A DNA stretch of 64,000 nt from Pseudomonas sp. PD9R. Its GTDB lineage: Bacteria > Pseudomonadota > Gammaproteobacteria > Pseudomonadales > Pseudomonadaceae. Position numbers and translations under genes: made by a program. The first letter of the stretch is position 1. Each line of letters starts with the position of its first letter. The stretch spans positions 202,089 through 266,088 of the forward strand of contig NZ_JAHTMR010000008.1 in NCBI RefSeq assembly GCF_019200975.1, given 5' to 3'. The notes under the pieces were generated by a model. That model had not been told where the DNA came from. It ran no database searches and saw only the letters and a program-made list of their open reading frames with translations. Shown piece after piece: positions 58,939 to 64,000 of this stretch.

Positions 58939-59487
58939 TTAAAAGTTCGCGGGTGTAGCTGCGCTGATTAGTCGCGCCGGCGCATCGAACGGATTACGGA
59001 AACGATGCGGCTTGGTACTTTCAAAGTAGTAGCTATCACCAGCTTCGAGCACAAAAGTTTCCAGCCCGACCACCAGTTCCAGTTTGCCTTCGACCAAAAT
59101 GCCGGTTTCCTCGCCCTCATGGGTGAGCATCTCGTCACCCGTGTCGGCGCCTGGCGGGTAGATTTCATTGAGGAATGCGATAGCACGGCTCGGGTGCGCC
59201 CGGCCGACCAGCTTCATGGTCACTGCACCATCGGAAATATCGATCAGCTCGTTAGCTTTGTAGACGATCTGAGTCGGTTTTTCCTGCAGGATCTCTTCGG
59301 AAAAGAACTCGACCATGGACATGGGAATCCCGCCCAACACTTTACGCAGCGAACTGATCGAGGGGCTGACGCTGTTCTTCTCGATCATCGAAATCGTGCT
59401 GTTGGTGACGCCCGCGCGTTTGGCGAGTTCACGCTGCGAAAGACCTTTGAGCTTGCGGATTGATTGCAGTCGTTCACCGACGTCCAA
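58939..59487 (-). CDS. pauR: PauR-like XRE-cupin regulator of polyamine catabolism
   Basis: A 182-residue regulator with an XRE helix-turn-helix (LSQRELAKRAGVTNSTISMIEK) and a C-terminal cupin sensor domain (LTHEGEETGILVEGKLELVVG, in part; SYYFESTKPHRFRNP). It matches PuuR/PauR, the repressor of gamma-glutamyl-polyamine catabolism genes, and sits between cytochrome c5 and dadX as in P. aeruginosa. A gapped inverted repeat at 59519-59555 just upstream is a candidate site for autoregulation. Confidence 0.92.
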   Translation of the reverse strand: MDVGERLQSIRKLKGLSQRELAKRAGVTNSTISMIEKNSVSPSISSLRKVLGGIPMSMVEFFSEEILQEKPTQIVYKANELIDISDGAVTMKLVGRAHPSRAIAFLNEIYPPGADTGDEMLTHEGEETGILVEGKLELVVGLETFVLEAGDSYYFESTKPHRFRNPFDAPARLISAATPANF

Positions 59488-59518
59488 TGCTGGAGCCTCC
59501 AGGGATTCAGGTTGTTGG

Positions 59519-59555
59519 AATATTGAGCGTTATCATGGCGACAGCGTTCAGTATT
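59519..59555. promoter_or_regulatory. Gapped inverted repeat upstream of pauR
   Basis: AATATTGAGCGTT (59519-59531) and AGCGTTCAGTATT (59543-59555), which match at 10 of 13 positions as an inverted pair, 24 bases centre to centre. It lies 32-68 bases before the pauR start. The spacing of about two helical turns fits binding of a dimeric HTH protein; PauR itself is the natural candidate. Confidence 0.5.
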
Positions 59556-59615
59556 TACAACACTTTGACCTGAATCCTGTTCGGGGAGTCGACTTCCGGT
59601 CCGGAGCTGTTTGCA

Positions 59616-60689
59616 TCAAGCCCCGGAATAGAGCATTGGCACCCGGCGCAGGTTGCAGAAAATCTGGTAAGGAATCGTGCCGGCAGCGATGGCTACATCA
59701 CTGGCGAGGATATTTTTGCCCCACAACTCAACGGTCGAGCCCAAGCCTGCCTGCGGCACGTCGGTTAAATCAATGCAAAGCATGTCCATCGACACCCGAC
59801 CGATCAACTGACTGCGTTGGCCGGCGACCAGCACCGGCGTACCGGTAGGTGCCAGACGCGGGTAGCCGTCGGCGTAACCCAAGGCCACCACGCCAACACG
59901 CATCGGCTTCTGGGTGATGAATTTGGCGCCGTAGCCGATCGGCTCACCCGCCGGCAGTTCACGCACGCTGATCACTTTCGATTCGAGGGTCATCACCGGC
60001 TGCAGGCGTGAGGCAACGGCATTGGCTTCTTCGAAGGGGGTAGCGCCATAAAGCATGATGCCCGGACGCACCCAGTCGCTCGGAACCTGCGGCCAGCCCA
60101 GCACGGCTGGCGAGTTGCGCAGGCTGACTTCAGCCGACAACCCCTGACGCGCCGCTTCGAACACCGCGACCTGTTCGGCACTGGCCTGGCTGTTCAACTC
60201 ATCGGCGCGGGCGAAGTGGCTCATCAGCACAATCTTCACGACTTTGCCGCTGGCCAGCAGCCGTTGATAAGCAGTCTGGTAATCCTTCGGATGCAGGCCC
60301 ACTCGATGCATGCCCGAATCAAGCTTGAGCCAGACCGTGATCGGCTTGTTCAATGCAGCCTTCTCGATCGCTTCGAGCTGCCACAGCGAATGCACCACGC
60401 ACCAGAAATCATGCTCGACGATCAGCGACAACTCATCGGCTTCAAAGAAACCTTCCAGCAACAACACCGGCGCACGAATGCCCGCGGCGCGCAGCTCTAG
60501 AGCTTCCTCGATGCAAGCCACGGCAAACCCGTCTGCCTCGGCTTCCAGCGCCTGGGCGCAACGTACTGCGCCATGGCCGTAGGCATCGGCCTTGATGACC
60601 GCGAGGGCCTTGGCCCCCGTGACTTCACGGGCGATTTGGTAGTTGTGACGCAGGGCTTGAAGGTCGATCAGGGCACGGGCAGGACGCAT
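59616..60689 (-). CDS. dadX: Catabolic alanine racemase DadX
   Basis: A 357-residue PLP enzyme, the length of P. aeruginosa DadX. Lys33 in VIKADAYGHGA binds PLP and the opposite catalytic Tyr is in PIGYGAKF. It converts L- to D-alanine, which DadA then oxidises. I chose the ATG of MRPARALIDL at 60689; an open extension of 24 codons upstream is not conserved. It is the last gene of dadA-ridA-dadX, 97 bases after ridA. Confidence 0.95.
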   Translation of the reverse strand: MRPARALIDLQALRHNYQIAREVTGAKALAVIKADAYGHGAVRCAQALEAEADGFAVACIEEALELRAAGIRAPVLLLEGFFEADELSLIVEHDFWCVVHSLWQLEAIEKAALNKPITVWLKLDSGMHRVGLHPKDYQTAYQRLLASGKVVKIVLMSHFARADELNSQASAEQVAVFEAARQGLSAEVSLRNSPAVLGWPQVPSDWVRPGIMLYGATPFEEANAVASRLQPVMTLESKVISVRELPAGEPIGYGAKFITQKPMRVGVVALGYADGYPRLAPTGTPVLVAGQRSQLIGRVSMDMLCIDLTDVPQAGLGSTVELWGKNILASDVAIAAGTIPYQIFCNLRRVPMLYSGA

Positions 60690-60786
60690 GGCGGCAGACT
60701 TCTGGTCGGTCGTTTGGAAGAAAAACCGGCGCTGGCTGACGGCGTGAACCGCCAATAGCACCGGGAGAGGGATCTTTCTGAAGCGC

Positions 60787-61140
60787 TTAAGGCAGAGCGG
60801 CTACAACCGACAGCTCAACCAGGATTTGCGGTTCGCACAGCTTCGCTTCAACGGTGGCGCGGGCCGGTGCGACGCCTTTTGGCAGCCACTTGTCCCAGAC
60901 CGCGTTCATGCCTTCGAAGTGCGCGTTGATGTCTTTCAGGTAAATCGTTACCGACAGCAGACGATTCTTGTCGGTCCCGGCCAGATCGAGCAAACGCTCG
61001 ATATTGGCGAGGGTCTCACGGGTCTGCTGTTCAATTCCGGCACTCATGTCATCGCCGACTTGCCCTGCCAGATACACGGTATTGCTGTGAACGACGATCT
61101 GGCTCATGCGCTCATTGGTGAGCTGGCGCTGGATTGACAT
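60787..61140 (-). CDS. ridA: RidA family enamine/imine deaminase
   Basis: A 117-residue trimer-forming protein with the family residues in VYLAGQVGDD, ERLLDLAGTDKNRLLSVTIYLKDI (in short blocks) and the substrate-binding Arg in ARATVEAKL, next to the usual CEPQILVELSVVAAL. RidA hydrolyses reactive imines formed by PLP enzymes and amino acid oxidases; placement between dadA and dadX fits clean-up of the imine made by DadA. The ATG at 61140 lies inside dadA: the genes overlap by 29 bases. Confidence 0.94.
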   Translation of the reverse strand: MSIQRQLTNERMSQIVVHSNTVYLAGQVGDDMSAGIEQQTRETLANIERLLDLAGTDKNRLLSVTIYLKDINAHFEGMNAVWDKWLPKGVAPARATVEAKLCEPQILVELSVVAALP

Positions 61141-62416
61141 GTTTTGCGGTCTCCTGACGTTTGTTGCCATAACGGGAAATATCGAGGCCTTCAGCGCTGA
61201 TCTGCGGCGTTTTCTTCGCGATCAGGTCCGCCAGCAGGCGACCTGAACCACAAGCCATGGTCCAGCCAAGTGTGCCGTGACCAGTGTTGAGGAACAGGTT
61301 TTTGAACGGTGTGGCACCCACGATCGGCGTACCGTCCGGAGTGGTCGGACGCAGGCCGGTCCAGAAACTTGCCTGAGCCAGATCGCCGCCCTGAGGATAA
61401 AGGTCGTTGACGATCATCTCCAGGGTTTCACGCCGACGCGGGTTCAGCGACAGGTCAAAACCGGCGATCTCCGCCATGCCACCGACACGGATGCGGTTAT
61501 CGAAACGGGTGATCGCGACCTTGTAGGTCTCGTCGAGAATGGTCGAGGTCGGGGCCATCGCCGGGTTGGTGATCGGCACGGTAAGGGAGTAACCCTTCAG
61601 CGGATACACCGGAGCCTTGATCCCCAGCGGCTTGAGCAATTGCGGCGAGTAGCTGCCGAGCGCCAAAACGTAGCGGTCAGCAGTTTCCAGTTTGCCGTCG
61701 ATCCACACACCGTTGATGCGATCGCCGGCGAAGTCGAGGCGCTGGATGTCCTGGCCGAAACGGAACTGCACACCGAGGTTCGCGGCCATCTCTGCGAGCT
61801 TGGTGGTGAACATCTGGCAGTCGCCAGTCTGGTCGTTCGGCAGGCGCAGGGCACCGGCAAGGATGTCGGTAACGTTAGCCAGCGCCGGCTCAACGCGGGC
61901 AATGCCTTCGCGGTCGAGCAGTTCGAACGGCACACCGGACTCTTTCAGCACGGCGATGTCTTTCGCGGCGCCATCAAGCTGAGCCTGGGTGCGGAACAGT
62001 TGCGTAGTACCAAGGCTGCGGCCTTCGTAGGCAATACCGGTTTCGGCGCGCAGTTCGTCGAGGCAGTCACGGCTGTATTCGGACAGACGGACCATGCGCT
62101 CCTTGTTCACCGCGTAACGGCTGGCGGTGCAGTTGCGCAGCATCTGCGCCATCCACAGGTATTGGTCGATGTCGCCAGTGGCTTTGATTGCCAAAGGTGC
62201 GTGGCGCTCCAGCAGCCACTTGATGGCTTTGAGCGGCACGCCCGGCGCAGCCCACGGCGAGGCATAACCCGGCGAAACCTGGCCGGCGTTGGCGAAACTG
62301 GTCTCCATGGCAGCAGCTGGCTGCCGGTCAACAACCACCACTTCAAACCCGGCACGCGCCAGATAATAAGCACTGGTGGTACCGATGACGCCGCTACCCA
62401 AGACCATAACGCGCAT
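61112..62416 (-). CDS. dadA: D-amino acid dehydrogenase DadA
   Basis: A 434-residue FAD enzyme that oxidises D-alanine and other D-amino acids to keto acids and ammonia, feeding electrons to the respiratory chain. The Rossmann motif is MVLGSGVIGTTSAYYLA, and the family block GWTMACGSGRLLADL lies near the C-terminus. I chose the ATG of MRVMVLGSG at 62416. First gene of the dad operon, divergent from lrp, which should activate it in the presence of alanine. Confidence 0.96.
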   Translation of the reverse strand: MRVMVLGSGVIGTTSAYYLARAGFEVVVVDRQPAAAMETSFANAGQVSPGYASPWAAPGVPLKAIKWLLERHAPLAIKATGDIDQYLWMAQMLRNCTASRYAVNKERMVRLSEYSRDCLDELRAETGIAYEGRSLGTTQLFRTQAQLDGAAKDIAVLKESGVPFELLDREGIARVEPALANVTDILAGALRLPNDQTGDCQMFTTKLAEMAANLGVQFRFGQDIQRLDFAGDRINGVWIDGKLETADRYVLALGSYSPQLLKPLGIKAPVYPLKGYSLTVPITNPAMAPTSTILDETYKVAITRFDNRIRVGGMAEIAGFDLSLNPRRRETLEMIVNDLYPQGGDLAQASFWTGLRPTTPDGTPIVGATPFKNLFLNTGHGTLGWTMACGSGRLLADLIAKKTPQISAEGLDISRYGNKRQETAKHVNPAPAHQ

Positions 62417-62573
62417 TTTCATATCCCTCATCGCGGCGAACCGCTGACGTTTGTTGTTCAGAGCTTTAGATGTGCGCAGTGTAAAAAAGATTAGCCAGTG
62501 ATTTTCACTATATAAGCGCCTATATTTGGCGACAATTCTCGGCAAAAACCCTTTTCACGGAGGCGCATCCCCT
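62417..62573. promoter_or_regulatory. dadA-lrp divergent control region
   Basis: A 157-base AT-rich stretch between the divergent starts. It includes an inverted repeat AGTGA-TTT-TCACT (62497-62509), a nearby GCGCC...GGCG repeat and a TATATAAG element. Lrp binds degenerate AT-rich sites here in related species, so the region probably carries the dadA promoter and Lrp sites; exact sites cannot be set by eye. Confidence 0.5.
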
Positions 62574-63062
62574 ATGCGTACCAACACTCAGACCAAACGT
62601 GAGCTGGACAAGATCGACCGCAGCATCCTGCGGATCCTGCAAGCGGACGGGCGCATTTCCTTCACCGAGCTGGGGGAAAAGGTCGGGCTCTCGACCACGC
62701 CCTGCACCGAACGGGTCCGGCGCCTGGAGCGCGAAGGGATCATCATGGGCTACAACGCGCGGCTCAATCCGCAGCACCTCAAGGGTAGTCTTCTGGTGTT
62801 CGTCGAGATCAGTCTCGACTACAAATCCGGCGATACTTTCGAAGAGTTCCGACGCGCGGTCCTGAAGCTGCCCCACGTGCTGGAGTGCCATTTGGTGTCA
62901 GGGGATTTCGACTATCTGGTGAAGGCGCGGATTTCCGAGATGGCCTCGTACCGCAAGTTGCTGGGCGATATTTTGCTCAAGCTGCCGCATGTGCGCGAAT
63001 CCAAGAGCTACATCGTGATGGAAGAGGTGAAAGAGAGCTTGAGTTTGCCGATTCCGGATTGA
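62574..63062 (+). CDS. lrp: Lrp/AsnC family regulator of the dad operon
   Basis: A 162-residue regulator with a winged helix at the N-terminus (LDKIDRSILRILQADGRIS, LGEKVGLSTTPCTERVRRLE in short blocks) and an AsnC-type ligand domain (VLECHLVSGDFDYLVKARI). Divergent from dadA, as in P. aeruginosa, where DadR/Lrp activates dadAX in response to alanine. I chose the ATG at 62574 that follows GGAGGCGCATCCCCT; an upstream in-frame ATG at 62526 lies in the control region. A REP element starts two bases after its stop. Confidence 0.94.
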   Translation: MRTNTQTKRELDKIDRSILRILQADGRISFTELGEKVGLSTTPCTERVRRLEREGIIMGYNARLNPQHLKGSLLVFVEISLDYKSGDTFEEFRRAVLKLPHVLECHLVSGDFDYLVKARISEMASYRKLLGDILLKLPHVRESKSYIVMEEVKESLSLPIPD

Positions 63063-63063
63063 A

Positions 63064-63143
63064 GATCAAAAGATCGCAGCCTGCGGCAGCTCCTACAGGT
63101 GTACGCATTCCCATGTAGGAGCTGCCGCAGGCTGCGATCTTTT
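63064..63143. repeat. REP palindrome between convergent stops
   Basis: A near-perfect inverted pair GATC..AAAGATCGCAGCCTGCGGCAGCTCCTACA around 14 bases, filling the gap between the lrp stop (63062) and the stop of the YkgJ-type gene (63146). Confidence 0.9.
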
Positions 63144-63145
63144 AG

Positions 63146-63499
63146 CTACACCAATACCTGCCGGGTACTGGCCATGTATTCATGAATCTGCTTTTCAACC
63201 CGCGGATGGATCAGCTCCACCGGCCCTCGCCCATTGGGGCATGGCAAGGTTTTAGTAGTGCCGAATAACCGGCAGATCAACGGCCGCTCGTCATACACGG
63301 TGCAACCGTTCGGCCCGAGATGGACGCAATTGAGTTCGTCCATTGCCGCATCCTGCTCGGCGCGGGTCTTGCGCGGCAGGCGGGACATTTCTTCCGGCGA
63401 GGTCGTCACCGGGCCACAGCAGTCATGGCATCCGGGCACGCACTCGAACGAGGGAATCTGCTGGCGCAGCGTGCGTATTTTCTGACTGTTACAGCTCAT
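63146..63499 (-). CDS. YkgJ family cysteine cluster protein
   Basis: A 117-residue protein of the YkgJ family, with seven or more cysteines in the pattern FECVPGCHDCCGP, NCVHLGPNGCTVYDERPLICRLFG and LPCPNG. The CxxxCxxCC and CxxY/xR-LICR motifs suggest a zinc or iron-sulfur site. The role of the family is unknown. No signal peptide. It stands between lrp and the amine oxidase gene. Confidence 0.9.
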   Translation of the reverse strand: MSCNSQKIRTLRQQIPSFECVPGCHDCCGPVTTSPEEMSRLPRKTRAEQDAAMDELNCVHLGPNGCTVYDERPLICRLFGTTKTLPCPNGRGPVELIHPRVEKQIHEYMASTRQVLV

Positions 63500-63646
63500 C
63501 GAAGCGGTGACCGATCTCGGAATAGAGCGGGATTCTGACGCAAAAGCACCGATCCAGACAGCAGCAACCGACCAGTGTTGCCCGGTTGCGAAAGTCCGGC
63601 TTATGCTCCGTCAAATTTTCTAAACACAAGAATCAGGATCACGCAC

Positions 63647-64000
63647 ATGACTGATCGTGTCCCGAACCACCGACACACCGCCTCCTATTACGCAGCCAGC
63701 AGCCTGCCGCAGCCGGTTCATCCGGTGCTTAAAGGCGAATTGCTAGCCGATGTGTGCGTGGTCGGTGGCGGGTTCTCGGGGTTGAACACGGCGCTCGAAC
63801 TGGCCGAGCGTGGCCTCAGCGTGGTGCTGCTCGAAGCGCACAAAATCGGCTGGGGCGCCAGCGGGCGTAACGGCGGGCAGCTGATTCGCGGGGTTGGCCA
63901 TGGCCTTGATCAGTTCGCCAACATCATCGGTGTCGATGGTGTGCGTCAGATGAAACTCATGGGCCTGGAAGCGGTGGAAATCGTCCGACAGCGCGTCGAG
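63647..64000 (+). CDS. pauB: FAD-dependent amine oxidase, PauB4-like, N-terminal part
   Basis: The first 118 residues of an FAD oxidoreductase (DAO family), open to the window edge. Start: MTDRVPNHRHTASYYAASSL; FAD-binding dinucleotide motif VCVVGGGFSGLNTALELAERG and the following GWGASGRNGGQL, the signature of gamma-glutamylputrescine oxidases. By position, next to the dad genes and near pauR, it is the counterpart of PauB4 in P. aeruginosa, which oxidises gamma-glutamyl-polyamines. The C-terminal substrate domain lies outside the window. Confidence 0.85.
   Translation, partial: MTDRVPNHRHTASYYAASSLPQPVHPVLKGELLADVCVVGGGFSGLNTALELAERGLSVVLLEAHKIGWGASGRNGGQLIRGVGHGLDQFANIIGVDGVRQMKLMGLEAVEIVRQRVE

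Overview
The window is 64 kb of a Pseudomonas chromosome, most like the P. fluorescens/P. putida side of the genus. The evidence is gene order and protein character. In P. aeruginosa the algP, algQ, dsbH, hemYXDC, algR, argH, cyaA, rnk, cyaY, lppL, lysA, dapF, xerC, sutA, amtB, glnK, comM, proE, rep, xpt, cytochrome c5, pauR, dadX, ridA, dadA, lrp and pauB4 genes lie in the same order, and the products here match those families over their full length. Short REP palindromes of the type common in the fluorescens group are scattered between genes. I see no rRNA, tRNA, CRISPR array, insertion sequence or prophage.

Layout. Positions 1-5.3 kb hold a partial mechanosensitive channel gene, an ABC-F ATPase, a TIGR02444 protein, the histone-like AlgP, an FKBP isomerase and the anti-sigma factor AlgQ/Rsd. 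Positions 5.5-13.1 kb hold dsbH, the haem genes hemYXDC read on the minus strand behind algR, and the divergent argH; no algZ kinase lies between algR and argH. Positions 13-19 kb carry two tandem glutathione transferases, small conserved proteins, the class I adenylate cyclase and rnk. Positions 19-24.7 kb contain cyaY with a DUF1289 gene, and the plus-strand run lppL-lysA-dapF-DUF484-xerC-HAD phosphatase. Positions 24.8-30.1 kb carry sutA, yjbQ, glnK-amtB, ubiK and comM.

The one clearly accessory region is 30.2-46.6 kb: eleven plus-strand genes, most overlapping or nearly touching. It starts with srfA-srfB-srfC and continues with a single-pass membrane protein, a secreted vWA protein, a LolCDE/MacB-like ABC ATPase and permease, a periplasmic formylglycine-generating-enzyme-like protein without the catalytic cysteines, two coiled-coil lipoproteins, and a membrane-anchored vWA protein. 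The SrfB product has an actin/Hsp70-type ATPase core and SrfC a dynamin-like P-loop GTPase core. The first and last proteins of the cluster appear to share a cytoplasmic N-terminal domain. I infer an NTP-driven machine that reaches from the cytoplasm through the inner membrane to the outer membrane; its job cannot be read from the sequence.

Positions 46.7-58 kb hold a Cache-domain chemoreceptor, a LysR regulator divergent from a MATE transporter, the c-di-GMP phosphodiesterase ProE, rep, xpt and an acetyl-CoA hydrolase/transferase. Positions 58.3-64 kb form a small amine and D-amino acid catabolism region: cytochrome c5, pauR, the dadA-ridA-dadX operon with its divergent regulator lrp, a YkgJ cysteine-cluster protein, and the start of a pauB4-like amine oxidase.

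Beyond the genes, the sequence shows eight REP-type repeats (several touching or supplying stop codons), eight hairpin terminators (one inside the srf cluster and one in the rnk leader), a 12-bp tandem repeat carrying alternative start codons of the FKBP gene, an inverted repeat upstream of pauR, and an open frame beyond the ubiK stop codon that ends in its own terminator.
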